Source: Atherix ibis
Lineage: Eukaryota; Arthropoda; Insecta; Diptera; Athericidae
Length of the DNA: 64,000 bases
Assembly (NCBI GenBank): GCA_958298945.1
Contig: OY282606.1
Coordinates: forward strand, 92,449,696-92,513,695
Direction: 5' to 3'
Shown: in pieces, positions 34,911 through 48,100 of the stretch
How the letters are laid out: the number at the start of each line of letters is the position of its first letter
Numbering within the stretch: position 1 is the first letter of the stretch
Program-made: the position numbers and the translations under genes
The notes under the pieces: generated by a model
Databases searched by the model: none
Told to the model about the DNA's origin: nothing
What the model saw: only the letters and a program-made list of their open reading frames with translations

Positions 34911-37418
34911 TGCAAAAGATTGTTTTATTTTCAATTCCAAAATTCTTTACGAAATAATTTCGAAAGTTTTCAACTTTTGCAAATAATATCGTGACACAAA
35001 TATCTTATAATATGGTCATTTATGTATACGTGGACAAACAAATGCAGGGAAAATCTTCGCCAGATAACAAAACTGGAAGCAATATTGGAATGCAGCAGGA
35101 AAATGGAAAACAGTTAAAACTTATCTGGAATCTTAATTGAAATTGTTTCATGGCATACAATTATTTTTAGGGGCTCTTCAGTTTTGTCTAATTTATTTCA
35201 TAAATTTCAATTGTAATTTGTTCTGAAAATACGAAAATTGAAAAGTGTCTTAAAACTTGACCGAAACATTGCCAAAACTGGACTTGAGCGCTAAAATGTA
35301 AGTTTCGAAAAAGGTTTTGTCGAAAATGTTAGACCATTTGTTCGTTCGTCTCGGACACCGACCGTGTGTCATCATGTTTGCCTGCTCTAGCAAAACGATT
35401 AACCCATTTTGTCATTTTCGTAACTAAGGCTGGTATTAATTCTACCCTAATGAGTAGTACAACAGCATGCCATGTACCTACTCGGAATAATAAATTTCAA
35501 GTAAAATAGCGCATTACCAGGCAAAACCCGAGTAAAGACATTTTTTGCCCATTTGGTTCTCTATTCACTTGTTTTTATATGCTCTTCGTTGAACACTGTT
35601 TTTAGCTATACTCATTATCAAAACGAGTTCTAATATTGCTAATTTCCCATTTTTCATTAAACTTTTTAGGTCGAAAAAGTTTTGACAAAGAAAACAATTT
35701 CTGCGTATAAAAACATCATACGGCAAATATACGAGCAAATTTAACCGGAATGTAAACTTGCATTCATGGCCACCAAATAACGAATAGAATGGAATATGGG
35801 AGCGTTCGATATGACTTAAGGAAAAATAAGGAAGAAAATTCTTACAAAACTACGAATAAAAACAATAACGTCCTTACTATTCAATGAGGAGTTTGGTTAC
35901 CAAAAACAAACTCCTCAATCAAGATGGAATTCAACACACGTAACCAAGCAAAAATAATACTCGAGTAATAATTTATCACGAAAATGCTTAAAAAGGCTCG
36001 AAACTTTCTCGTTTGGCTGCCTCTTGATAATAGGATATTTCCGTAAAATTTAGTACAAGTTTTTCCTTTCGAATGCTTGCATCCAATTTTATATCACTAG
36101 CTTCCAAGGATGTGACAGAATTTCGATGTTGCGTTACTATTAAAGGTCAAAGTTTCCGTTCACATTGCATGGTATTTGGTATCTACGACAATGTTGCTGG
36201 TAATGAAAAATTGTAACTTTTTTTAATAGAATCTTATATTCATAGATGTGGTTGGTATTATTTTTGGTGTCGTTTTGTTGACATTTATTTTCCTTTTAAA
36301 TTATGCTCCATATCAGCTTTGATGCAGAAAGGAAGTTTTTCACTCAGTTTCATTACTACCTCCGGAAGTTGTCATAGTTTTACAAATAAATACACAATTT
36401 TATACAAGAAAACATATTTGCATAATTTATTGTGTATTATGGGAAAACTATAGAGTTTTCATTATAGATTATGTTATCCATAATTAAAGAATTTTGAATT
36501 TTCTTTTTCAATTTTATGACAAGTAAAAGCGACTACGGTTCAGTTTAGTATGCATTATTGAATGAAAAATTACCATAAAAATAACTATTACAATTGAGTA
36601 TCATAAGAATATGCTTACTTTGAATTTTAATATGTTTTTACTGAATATTAAGAAAAAAACTCATTTTGAATTCAGTTCAAATCTTAGAAAATGTCTGGCT
36701 CCAGTCTACATCAGATTAAATGGTATAGTTTTGTGGACTAACAATGAGATAAAATGCATTCGATAAAAATGAAATCCGTTTTAGTTTATACGAAGTATTA
36801 TACTAAAACTCAGAAAATCTTGGTTTAACTGCCAAATTATAATGAAAATTTTCAAATGGAATCTTCGAATTCAACCAAAAAAAAAAAAATTAAAAATTCA
36901 TTTCCTCTTATTACTCTTAAAAAAAAAGTTATGTCTAGACTGAATATGTTTGCAAATTTTTCTTAAAATATACTTGTATGTCAAAAACATTTTGTAAAGT
37001 GAAAAAAGATAAGCATTTTCAAGAATTTTTGTTTAATCTCTTAAAATTTTATTTATTAGCTTCGTCAGAAAAGTATGTAAGCGTTCATGAAATATGATTA
37101 ACAGAACCTTGTTTGTAGTGCGCACCAGTGAACGTCAATGTTATCTTTTTCAAAGTAGAGTGCCCTTGGGCATCGGTGGAGGTATTGTTTTCACCAAGAC
37201 AGCATCTTTTAAGGTTTTTTTGTTATTGGAGACTAAAAAAAACCGCACGTACTTTGATTACGGGACAAATGGAGCTGGAGAACCACCACAGAAATTGCTT
37301 TTTCCACCAAAGAAATTTATTATGAGAGATGGCCAAGAGCCAGGAGAAAATATCTCATCTAACATAAAGAGCCCCTTTTTTAAGTTCTCAACGAGCTTTT
37401 TTATTTACCAAGTGAATT
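34911..37418. other. Unclassified stretch, partly less AT-rich
   Basis: 35280-35560 and 35700-36150 are richer in G+C than their surroundings and may be old transposon remains, but I recognise no motif. A short stem-loop (GAGGAGTTTG...CAAACTCCTC) lies at 35884-35913. The ORF at 37094-37420 (+, 108 codons, GTNGAGEPPQKLLFPPKKF) abuts the mariner at 37419 and is of unknown nature. Confidence 0.4.
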
Positions 37419-38669
37419 AGCTTAAATCCGCTGTTTTTTAGTCAAAAAACACATGTTTTTTCATAGAGAGCAAAAATAAATTTATTTAAAGTACTTTCCA
37501 TTGCTAGCTACACATTTTCTCAATCTCTAGGTCAATTTGTGGATACCACGCCAAAAAAAAACCATTTTTCCCATCACTCGGACAATTTGTGGATACCACT
37601 CATCAAGCAAATTTCGGACGTCTTCGTAAGAATCGAAGTGCTTTTCAGCGAGCGCGTGACCCATCGACGAAAACAGGTGATAGTCGTAAGTGGCCAGGTC
37701 TGGTGAATAAGCATGGTGGGGTAGCACCTCCCAGTTGAGTGTAGTTTTTGGACCATGGTGGGGTAGCACCTCCAAGTAGTTTTGGACCATTTTTGATGTG
37801 TGCGATGGTGCGTTGTCGTGGAGGAAAATCAGCTTGTCATGTCTTTGTTGATAATCCGTCCTATTTGAACGCAGAGCATGGTGCAATTTGATCAGTTGTT
37901 TGTGGTAGCGGTGGGCATTGACAGTTTCACCAGGTTTCAACATCTCATACTAGTCGATCTGATCCCCCCAAACGCACAGCATCGTCTTCCGTCCGAAGCG
38001 ATTTGGTCTTGAGGAAGATGTTGATGGTTGACCGGGATCAACCCACGATTTTTTGCGTTTAGGATTCTCGAAATATATCCACTTTTCATCGCCTGTCACA
38101 ATCCGATGCAGGAACGACTGTCTTTTATGTCTGGCGAGCAAGATTTCGCATGTGTTCTGCCTATCGTTTCTTAAACAGCCATATCCATGAATCTGCGTGC
38201 CATGGGGAAGATTAAAAAGATCGGAAATGGATGCCGCATGAATTGCTCCGCGAGCATTTTTTGCGATTGGGTATAGTCTTCGTCCAAAAAACCCTCCAAT
38301 TAATGGTTCTCAACCTTCCTAGGCCGATTTTCACGCTTCTTGTCCCACAAGTCAAAATTGCCGACTTTGAACCGATGAAACCAATCTCGGCACGTTGTTT
38401 CCTATAAAGCACTATTACCATAGGTCTCCATAAGCATTCGATACAATTCGGCAGCCGATTTCTTCAAATTGAAGCAGAAAAGCTTCTTTTTCTGGCACGA
38501 AACTAGACATGATTACCAAAGGAAAAATGTATGTAGTTGTACGAAATTGCTGACAATGTGCACTGATTAATTTTTACAGATGTCAAACTCATAAAAAAAG
38601 TATGGCGTGCCCATGGTAGCTTAATACTCTCACTAACGCCATCTATAACCAAACAGCAGATTTAAGATT
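37419..38669 (-). pseudogene. Mos1-like mariner, copy 1 (mauritiana subfamily)
   Basis: The terminal inverted repeats contain CTTAAATCYGCTGTTT at both ends, and TA lies at the right border. The minus-strand gene starts near 38510 (MSSFVPEKEAF). Its N-terminal half is scrambled by frameshifts. It then reads LARHKRQSFLHRIVTGDEKW (first Asp) and NRFGRKTMLCVW. A TAG stop lies before YEMLKPGETV, followed by KLIFLHDNAPSHTSKMVQNY (second Asp), WEVLPHHAYSPDLATYDYHL (third Asp) and EWYPQIV. All three catalytic Asp are present, but a repeat of the VLPHHG stretch adds 9 residues between the second and third, so the family's D-34-D spacing becomes 43. The best recalled relative is Drosophila Mos1. Partner copy at 61183-62384. 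Confidence 0.9.
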
Positions 38670-41549
38670 ATACCCCTGTAATAAAAATAATTTTTTTTTA
38701 TAAAAATATCCTTGAAAAGTTTCACATTTTTATCAAATTTTGAAATTTTAGTTTTCGTAAATCGAGTTTCGTCTTCCACTATTTCTCAGACCCCCAAAAT
38801 TACTTGACTTATGAAGGCTCTAAAGCTACCTTACGAAGTAGAAACTTGTCCTTTACATCTAGGAGGGTCAAGCGTTGTAGCGGAAAAGTTCGCAACGTTG
38901 CCAGATCAAACTGATTATTTTTCTGTCATAGTTTGTATAGTTCAACTATTAATATTAAATGAGGTCAAGGATAAAATAATTATTCAAAACAATTTCACAA
39001 TAGTTAATTGGTTTTTCTTTATTGTCATTAAGGGTTAGGAGTAAACACGTTTTATACCTTCAAAGAACAATTGAGATACCACCTTTCCATTATGTTTATT
39101 AGATAAAAACTGAAATTATCTTAAGCTTTATTGATAATTTTTATATGACTAATTATTTTATGTCAAAGAAAATATCGAATTTCACGTAATAATAACAATT
39201 TTATATCCAACTAACCGATTTAAGTCGAAATATATATGATGTCGACTTGAGCGTTGCCACCAAATATTTTTGCATTCATATTTCAACAAAAAAAAAACTA
39301 TATTTTATTAGCTTATGCATATTATGTTAAATTTACAAAGTAATCTTATCAGAATTATTGGAAGGAGAATAACATAAAAATTTCTTTTATTAAAGAAAAA
39401 GTACTAAACTTTAATCAGTGCACTTTACTCTTTATCCACTAAATTTTTATGGTAAAATTTTTTTTCGAATATTTAATATTATTATTTAATTTAGTACAGA
39501 TTACATTTTTTTTATAAATATGAATGATTACTATGCTCTGATTAAATAACAAATTATATCATAAAATTTATTTTATGATCGAAAACGATATGTGCCCTTA
39601 GAACTATAATTTTCTCCATTATCAATATCCATACCTATTTTTAAAAAAATAGAAATTGTAATTTTTTCAAATTGTAATTGAAAAAAAATTTTATTACTTA
39701 CTATAAAAATCGATTTAGTAGAATTTTACTCTAAAAATAGTATCATATTAAAAGTAAATTTTTTTATTACTATTTTTGATAATATAAAATACAAAAGTTC
39801 GGAATAAAAAAATTATATGTAATATTGCGAAATAACAAAGCTAAAAATATCATAAAATATATAAATAAAGGAGATAAATTTATGTAAATCGAAATAAGTA
39901 TAAAAATAGTTTTTCTTAACGTTTATGATAAATTTATTTGGAAATCAATTATTGGTAAGCATGATATGAGCATATAAATAACTAGAAAAATTTATTTTTA
40001 CCCAAAATCGATCATACATAAAATTATGTAGTTAAGATTCTATAGTGTGTTGTTATACACTCTCCGAATTTCTTTAAAAAAATATCTGCAAACCCAGAAC
40101 AGATGATGAATTAGTTACTAAATTTTATAATTTCAATATTCAAATATGGTGGTTGGCAAAGATTTTTGGGTATATGGATTGAATTGAATAATTTATTAAT
40201 AGGCTTATAAAATGATATGTAATTTCTCCAATTTCCAAAAAGAAAAATTTCTCCTTTGCCAAAAAGAAAAAAAACTAAAAAAAAGAAATTAATAAATTTA
40301 TGTGATTTCAACTTAATGTTAAGTACACCCAATAACAACTATCTGAGTCTGGAAAGTTTTAATCAATTTTAAAATCATTTTAATACATTCTAAAATTATA
40401 TACATACGAATATGAAAGCCCTTAAGGAAAATATATATTTACCTTTTCAGAATATGAATGGTTTTTATTCTGATAATGTTCCTATTGGAAGAACTTCGAC
40501 AGCATACAAAAAGATTTCCATTTAAAAAAGTCCATAGCCTCATTCGTATTGATGCAAATTATACGCATTTCTAAAGAAAAATTTATAACAGCCGGAAAGA
40601 AATTTATGATTATGAATATATAATCCATGGATGGGTGAGTGCTAATTCTTCTTTCGAAAATATTTTTTTTTTCACTTTTATTATTTTCTTGTACAGCTTT
40701 TAAAATCACTTTTTCGAAAGTTGATCCTCCATCTTCGGTTTTCTAATTCACTTAATTTTATTGACGGAAAGCTTTTAGAAACAGAAAAGCACTCTTCATA
40801 AATTCATACTCTTTGAAAGAAGAATTATTGTACTTTCCTTAACATGACATAGGCTATGAAATATTTTTATTAAGGGACCTCTAAAGAAATAATACAAAAA
40901 AAAACATTTTCCTTTTTACTAAGCTTTATTTTTCTGCCCCTTCTCTTGTGCTTATATTATGAAAAATTTACTGGTTAATTGGTGCGGAAACAATTTTTTT
41001 TAAACTTTTATATTAAAGCGTACTTAAAGTTTATAATTGAACGATTATCATAATTGTTTTTTCTTCTATAGTATTATTTTTAGAGAACATAAAATCAAAT
41101 AAACTGTTTTGATATTATTTTAAATAAATAGAAATTCGATTGAACTTTTATAATAAATATAATTTAGATTGTTTATAAATTTTAATTTGAACTTATAAAA
41201 CCGTTTATAATTCTATTATTTGTTTGTTGAAAAGTTCATTGATATAAGGATAAAAAATATGTTTGGACATTATTTTTGTGTAAATATTTTATTGACAATT
41301 TTTTCAAATATACACATTATCGTATTTGAAATGATACTGAATTGTATGTAAACAGTAGACGAAGCTGACTTTTTTTAAAGTCCAAGTTGTCCTGTACTTA
41401 TTCTATCTAGTTTTTCTTTGATAATTTTAAAAATTGATTTTAAATAAAACAGATTTTTATATATGATAAAATATCTTTTGCACGGTCTATGAAAGTCTCA
41501 GGTTAACTCTAGAAATTTAGAAATTCAGCTTATAATCATGAATATGGTT
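38670..41549. other. AT-rich stretch without recognised features
   Basis: No coding or mobile sequence could be supported. ORFs at 38811-39038 (+) and 40111-40709 (minus) are low-complexity and lack family motifs. Confidence 0.5.
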
Positions 41550-42250
41550 TTTGTTAGACACACTCTACTAACCAGTACTGTCATCGATTCATCAATTTTA
41601 TTGCATCCTCTTGAGATTAAAATTAGTATTGTCCTGGTATATTTTTAGATATTAGGCAGGATTTTGATTGACTCTGGCATCTGGGCTTACTCTAGTAACT
41701 CAAAATGATTCTTCCTTTTACATATTACCTGATATTAAAATTATTTCTTATAAACCAATATTTCCTAATAAATGAATCTAACGAGGTTTCGAATGTCTCA
41801 TTGACATTTTTTGGTATTATGCAGGGTAGAACATTTGGTACCATTTGTTGCAGATGACCAAAATCCTAATGTCCTTAGTACTGAGTCATTACACTAAGCA
41901 AAAATCCCCATTACGCTTCCTTAATTCTACAAACCCAAATCTGATCATCTATTAATGGCTTACTATATTGAAGGATAAAAGGTAACGAACGCAATTGTGT
42001 CCACGTAACATTTACTCTTCACCGCTAACTATGTTTTTCCATATATCCTAATGGTGGTGACATACCACAATACACTGAAGTTCGACTTCTAGACAAACGT
42101 TGTAAAACTATAATTATACTGTCAACTACTTTGACTTTTAGAAAAATGTTTTGAGTTTACAATATACAATATTTCACTGCTGAAACCAATATGGACTTTC
42201 AGCCTAGAACTGTGGGGATCTGCTAAAGATTCCAATTCGAATCAAATAAA
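41550..42250 (+). pseudogene. Jockey-type LINE remnant, more decayed
   Basis: Base-level resemblance to 29045-29600: CATCTGGGCTTACTCT (41684) against CACCTGGGTTTACTCT, then CTCAAAATGATTCTTCC against CTTAAGAGGATCCTTCC. ACTTTCAGCCTAGAACTGTGG (42193) matches ACTTACGGGCTAGAACTCTGG. The RT blocks are no longer readable as protein for more than a few residues. It is an independent copy of the same LINE lineage. Confidence 0.72.
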
Positions 42251-43560
42251 GTTTCTCGATGATTATTTTGATATTTTCAAAAGTGTTATACCTTTTATAA
42301 TAAAAATTTTTTATTCTCGTCTTTATTATTATACTAAGCCTTTTTTTTCATTCTCGTCATCACTGGTCCCACAATTTGTTTAAATACTAAATTTAATGAA
42401 TGCTTACTCCTCATAACCCTTCACCATAACTTATAATGTTAACAAAAATTGATTTTTAATATACTTTATTTATAAGTTATGATTCATATTTTTAAAAAAA
42501 ATTAAATTAAAATATAAAGTTTTTATTACTAAGAAATTGGAAAAATATTTATCATATTTTATGCTGAATTAAAATCTGTGGCCTTACAGAGATAAACTTT
42601 TCATATTCATAAATAAAACTGCATATAATATGTAAATAACTGGTTTATGCATAGAACCAATAACTTTAGGACGTTTGTGTAAAGAATAATCCTGGTTATT
42701 CTAGTATAAACAAATTTTCTATACTAGACAGTCAGAGATTTACGAAAACTATGTTGAAAAATACTCTAGCCGAACGAAGTTGAATGTAGAACGAACGCGT
42801 TAGAAGCTTTTCACTTAGTTACACAATTACTCTAAAGTGTCGCAGTAATATTCTTCCAAGGTTCGTAATAAATTTCGTATGGCAGAGAATCCTCTTGTCG
42901 TATTTTCGAATATTTATAGCAGGCAATGGATGCTCTAAACAGAAACGTTCTTAGTCCTGAGTCACTTCCATTAAATTTAAATTCTGTCGCGTAATGCGTT
43001 TGCAAACATTGAATGCAATTTCATGCTCATAAGTCACGTTCCAGCTAAGTACTCAGATTTTGTGGCTTCAAATGGATAAGGGAGGGTGACGCAAAACTTC
43101 CATTTTCGCTTAAATATACAGTCTTTTAATATAATTTATGAAATTTCCGCATTAGAATAAATGTTTCAATTCGATAATAGTACAAAATAAATATCGACTG
43201 GAAACTCATAAATATTTCCATTGGCAATAATTTTATACTCTTTTCTAAAATTGTATATTTTATTAATAAGATCAAGTAAATTTATTACAAAATATAAATA
43301 TAAACTTATAAATATTTTGTAGAATATTGAACACACTCGGCATGGTACATATTCGTTTCTTGGAGAAATTTTTCCTATTCGGTCAGTTATTGTGTTAGTT
43401 TCAAGGATATTCAGAATATGAAAGTATATTTGGCAGAAAATAATTAGGTTTAATTTTTTGTGTAAGCTTTCTCTCTATATATATATTCTCTAAATGATAT
43501 AAAAAAATTATTCAAATTTAAAAAAAAAATTTGAATTTTTATCCACCTTGTGAGAATAAA
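42251..43560. other. AT-rich stretch without recognised features
   Basis: The part 42740-43100 is less AT-rich but shows no motif that I recognise. No gene was seen. Confidence 0.45.
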
Positions 43561-43726
43561 TTTCATTTTCTTTAAAACTTTCAGAATAGTATATTCTGTA
43601 ACAGTTCGGCTAGATGGTGCCTCTTGCAAAAATCTACTTAATTATCACAAAGCACCATCCTTCAAATGATTCCTGTCAAAATTTGACAGAAATCGGTCGA
43701 TTGGTTCGTGAGATATAGTATTTTGA

Positions 43727-44202
43727 GTGGAGCAACTTTTGTTATTGAAAAAAAAAATGGATAAAGACGAATTTCGTGTATTGATAAAGCATTGCTTTTT
43801 GATGAAAAAAAATACAGTGGAAACCAAAGCATGGTTTGACAAACGTTATCCGGACTCTGCTCCAGCTATTTCAACTGTGGAATATTGGTTTCGTCAATTT
43901 CGAACTGGTCGTACGAGCACAGTTGATGCAGAACGCAGTGGACGCCCAAAAGAGGTGGTTACGGCAGAAAACATCAAAAAATCCACAAAATAATTTTAAA
44001 TGACCGTAAAGTGAATTTGAGCGAGATAGCTGAGACTCTGAAGATATCGAAAGAGCGTGTTGGACATATCGTGCATGAATATTTGGGCATGCGAAAGCTG
44101 TGTGCAAAGTGGGTGCCGCGTGAGCTCACTGTGGACCAAAAACAACAACGTGTTGATGATTCTGAGCAGTGTTTGGATCTGTTCAAGCGCAATAAAATTT
44201 AA
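43727..44202 (+). pseudogene. Himar1-like mariner, N-terminal half only (irritans subfamily)
   Basis: The start is ATG at 43757, giving MDKDEFRVLIKHCFLMKKNT, then DSAPAISTVEYWFRQF, RTGRTSTVDAERSGRPKEVV and TAENIKK. Next come NLSEIAETLKISKERVGHIV, MRKLCAKWVPRELTVDQKQQ and RVDDSEQCLDLFKRNK. This matches the DNA-binding half (paired-like double HTH with the WVPREL linker) of irritans mariners such as Himar1. A one-base deletion in the A-run near 43976-43981 shifts frame and stops the first ORF at 43993; the next frame continues cleanly. The whole DDE catalytic half is missing: sequence similarity stops at about 44202. Terminal repeats were not found. Apart from the one-base loss it reads well, so it is a young fragment. 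Confidence 0.9.
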
Positions 44203-44219
44203 ACAAAAAATATAAATGA

Positions 44220-44830
44220 CCTTTTCATAGAGATACAGTTCTGGAGGGCCAAGGAGCAGGATTTATAATATTGTTTTATGTGGTATACGCATCGTTGGGC
44301 CGTTTACGGATGTAAAAATTGAGATACGCTCAATACTGTCATAAGCCAGTATCTCCCACCAGCGGTCCGGAGACGTATCCGCTATGTGGGTGTTTACTAC
44401 AGCCACCACGTGGTACCCAAAGCCGCATCCCCATTGTCGGATACAGTGTGTTTTAACGCCATGAGGCACCCGATCCCTTTGATAACAGTTTTCATTACAG
44501 AGTACTTGGTCGGTACTCTGACTCAGAGAGCTACAGTAAAATAACCTTAGGCCTAGCTAGGCCGGATCAGTACTAGGAATTCGCCAAGACCCGTAGGCCA
44601 CTTCTAGTTTTACTGATCATTTCTCCAGAAAATGACCCTTTCCGGGGATGGCCGATGAATGCTGGAAGACGAAAATTGATTAGGAAAGCCTTCAACGTCG
44701 AAAAATGATGAAACATGTAGAAGGAATGGGGACACTTGAGATAGCAGGATTACGTTCCTTGTCACGTGCCCATCTCCGGCAACGGGATTTTGCCGAAAAA
44801 AGGGATTCCTTTTTTTCCTGATCATAGTCT
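44220..44830. other. GC-richer island, unclassified (possible LINE 3' region)
   Basis: Much richer in G+C than the surroundings, with CCACCACGTGGTACCCAAAG and CAAAGCCGCATCCCCATTG. It starts right where the Himar1-like coding similarity ends. A part around 44665-44712 (GAAGACGAAAATTGATTAGG, AAAGCCTTCAACGTCG) recurs in reverse complement at about 47832-47878. That makes it a dispersed repeat, most likely the end of a retroelement, but the type is not established. Confidence 0.5.
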
Positions 44831-47800
44831 TTATATTTCTTTTTGTTCCCCAAGATCAAAAGACGCTTAAAAGGACCTAATCTTAATAATTTAGAAGAAA
44901 TCCAAAGGTGTATAACTTAACTTGAAAAGTTGAAGCCTTCCTGCTCTGCTATAAAGAATAGAATTACCTCCTCTACCGATGAATAGCTCCACAAGAGAAC
45001 TACTTTGAAGGAGATAATAAATAATGTATAAAAATAAAATAAAATTGTTGCAAAAAAATCACCTTTTAACATCTACGTAATTCAACATGTTATAATTCTA
45101 TAATTAAATCTATTCTGTATTACAAAGTATCTGTTTGTTACTTTAAAAAATAGAATAAATAAAGTACATGGATTGCTTATGTCCTCACTGAAAATATTAA
45201 TGTTAAGTCTAACAAAAATATCCAAAATATTTTAAAATAATACAAAATTTACACAACAAACTAATTTTGTGTATAAACAATCTTTTCTAAATAGATTGCT
45301 GTGAATTCCGAAATTTATAACTAACCTGCTCAAATACGGTAATCTTAAGGAAGGTGAATTGTGAAAAAAAAAATTACGATCACATATAGAAAAATAATGT
45401 TTAACTTCAATGAAAATAATTGTTACATAAGAAAATATCTTGGTCATGAGATCTTTTTAAGAAATATTTCCGTTAGTATGAAATGAAAAAAATAACACTG
45501 TCTCATCTAATAATTTAAAAATAAACTTTTGGAAAAGTTTCATTTCCCTTATTATAGTGTATTATATTTATTGTCATATAAATTATAAACAATGATTGTA
45601 GAAATAAGTAAAAAAAAAATGTGATTATGTTAAGTTTTAAATAAAACAAAGAAGATAAGCAAATTCATGGTAATATGATGAAAAATTGTCAAAAGTATAA
45701 ACATAAATAGAAATAACAATATACAAACAGGATATGTAAATGCTTAAATAACTAAATAAGCAAATCAAAAGTTAATCTTAAGAAGGAAAACTCTAAATCC
45801 TCTTATCTGTATAATATTAAACTTCTTTGACATGTTTTTTTTTCTTCGAAAGAGGAGGGAAGGGGGATTAGAAAGCGAAAACTTTTAGTATAAAAAACTC
45901 CATTGCAAAAACATACAATATTTTAGATTGGAATTATTTTTTTTTTTAGATGACTTTCAAAATATTTCTGCCTGTTCTTTCCAACTGGTCTCTAGTTTAG
46001 TATTTATTCGCATTTATCTACCAGCATATACAAAATAAGGAACGTTTTCTTAGATTTTTATAAAAATTTATTAACATTTTCATTTTTGTACAATTTGAAA
46101 TTTTTTTTTTATTAAAGATAAATCATGACTAATGTTGCGGAACGCCTGTTCCTTGCTATTCGAGTGGAACAAAACTTCACAATAACATGTCAAGTTGGAA
46201 AAAATCTCTTCCTTCCGACATGGAAGCTTTTCCCTATTCATTTCAAATAAAATATACAATGAGGAAATCTAACACAATTTCTACCGTCAGTAAATTGAAC
46301 TAATAATATTACTTAATTTATTCCATAACTTAATATTGCTTGACGTTCGTAAGTCTATTTTTATGGGAAAAGAAAAAATTAAATCACTTTCAGTTTTAAT
46401 AGAGTTAAAAGAATTTGTGGGATTTCTGAGCAGGAACAAGTACAAGTGGGGGTATTATTATCAAATTCAAATACTTTAAGTCAATTTACTGAACTAAAAA
46501 AAAATCAACAAAGTGAAAATTGCTTTCGAAATTTTCAAGATTGTTGGTATATTGATTTTTTAAACTATATTCGCTTATGGTCTAAGAGGGAAGTTCTTAT
46601 AGAAATATTTTAAAATAGGATTACTAGCCCATCAAAATAGAATAGGCCTAAGTCTAGCCATTAATTTAAGCACCTTTTCCAGAGTTTATGGAGTAATTCC
46701 ATTTCAGCCTTCAAGATGCTTGGCCAAGAGATCCAGTTGACTTATTGGATTTTTTTCGTTAGCCTTTTCGTACAACTCATTCCATTAACATTTGATTAAA
46801 GATCCCACTCCTACAAGTTTGATTCCCAGAGGCGAGAAGTGTGCTTAGATTTATTATTTTACGAAAACATAGGCTCATTATTCAAAATTCTTATTTCCGA
46901 AGGATTATCGGGAATTTTTTATATGCGTTTTCTTGTTATTCTAAAGAGGTCTCTATTTTAAAGTTCTCGGAAGCATAAAACCATATCTTCCAGTGCAAAC
47001 GACGCAGATTCTCAGTATTCTCTCACCAAAATGCCGATGAACAAACGTGCGTCTCTTAGAGATAAAAATTTCAATTTTGGACTTATTACACCAAAGGATC
47101 TGTTGCTACTGCTACAGCGACCAACGTTGATGACCCATTTCGACTTTTTATTCTTATTTGTTGGACATAATAAAGGTTTTCTTGACGCTTCCTAGATTTG
47201 GTGCGGGTTTCTGGACCTTTTAACCCTATTTTTTTTACTGTTTTAGATTATATTAACATAACTAAGACGATATCCTATTAAGTATTTTTCACCTTAGACT
47301 ATATCCTATTAATACGAGAATGGAGATGACCAGGAAATAAGAACGACGATCGGATGAATCCTGATAAAGTCGCACAGACTAAGATCAGATGAATCATTGC
47401 CGGAGCTGGACGTATCGTAAGAGGCATTGTCATGGTAGAGATTGCTATGTCTGATCTGGTGGCAAGAACTTTTTCTCTGAGCCTTCCAAGGTGTTATTTA
47501 TAATAAATTTAGTGGATAGTTTATTCTAAGGTCAAATGATCTTTGCGAACGATCAAAAATAGCAAATGATCGTGGATCATACTCAAAAATTCCTGCTTAA
47601 TCACCAATAATAAAATGACTGAACTAATCTGAGTTGTTTTCGATTCTGTCAAGAAGGTCAAGGAATATATTCTTCTGATAGTCTTTCACTTCGATCGTGA
47701 GGTTTTTACCACCTTTTTAATGCCCAAATTTGAAGTCGTAATTTTATGAAGGGTAAATAGATTCAAATTGAACTCACCACTCACAGCTTTAATGTAATTC
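44831..47800. other. AT-rich stretch without recognised features
   Basis: 46600-47560 is less AT-rich and probably holds old transposon remains. A segment near 47385-47520 has weak similarity to 33135-33215 (ATCAGATGAATC, TTTTCTCTGAGCCTTCCAAGG). No motif was recognised and no gene seen. Confidence 0.4.
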
Positions 47801-47809
47801 GACTGTCTA

Positions 47810-48100
47810 AGCTTATAAGAGCCCTCACTTTTTTATCAGTTTTCGATGTTGAAGGCCTTCCTAATTGAGATTCGTCTTCGACCGATTTTTGGCACCACAA
47901 TAAGGAATAAAAAAGTGGTAGGGAATAAAAAGTGGTTCTCTTGACTTACAAAATATTACAACGAGGTTCTCATAAGTCACAGGACGAAGGTGAAACTCGT
48001 ACTGCACAGATAAGATGGACTTATACACCAGCTTTGTGGATGCGACATCCGCACTGTTGCCAGATCATTATCAATACTGTCATAAGTTTTCTTATTAAGC
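47810..48100. repeat. Dispersed repeat, inverse copy of the 44.7 kb segment
   Basis: TTTTCGATGTTGAAGGC, followed by CTTCCTAATTGAGA and CGTCTTC, matches the reverse complement of 44665-44712. TCAATACTGTCATAAG near 48070 recurs at 44330 in direct orientation, so parts of the same element appear here rearranged. Confidence 0.55.

Noticed and set aside
37094..37420. 108-codon + strand ORF beside the Mos1-like mariner
   Set aside because: No recognised family, no splice or start support; kept only as an unclassified note.
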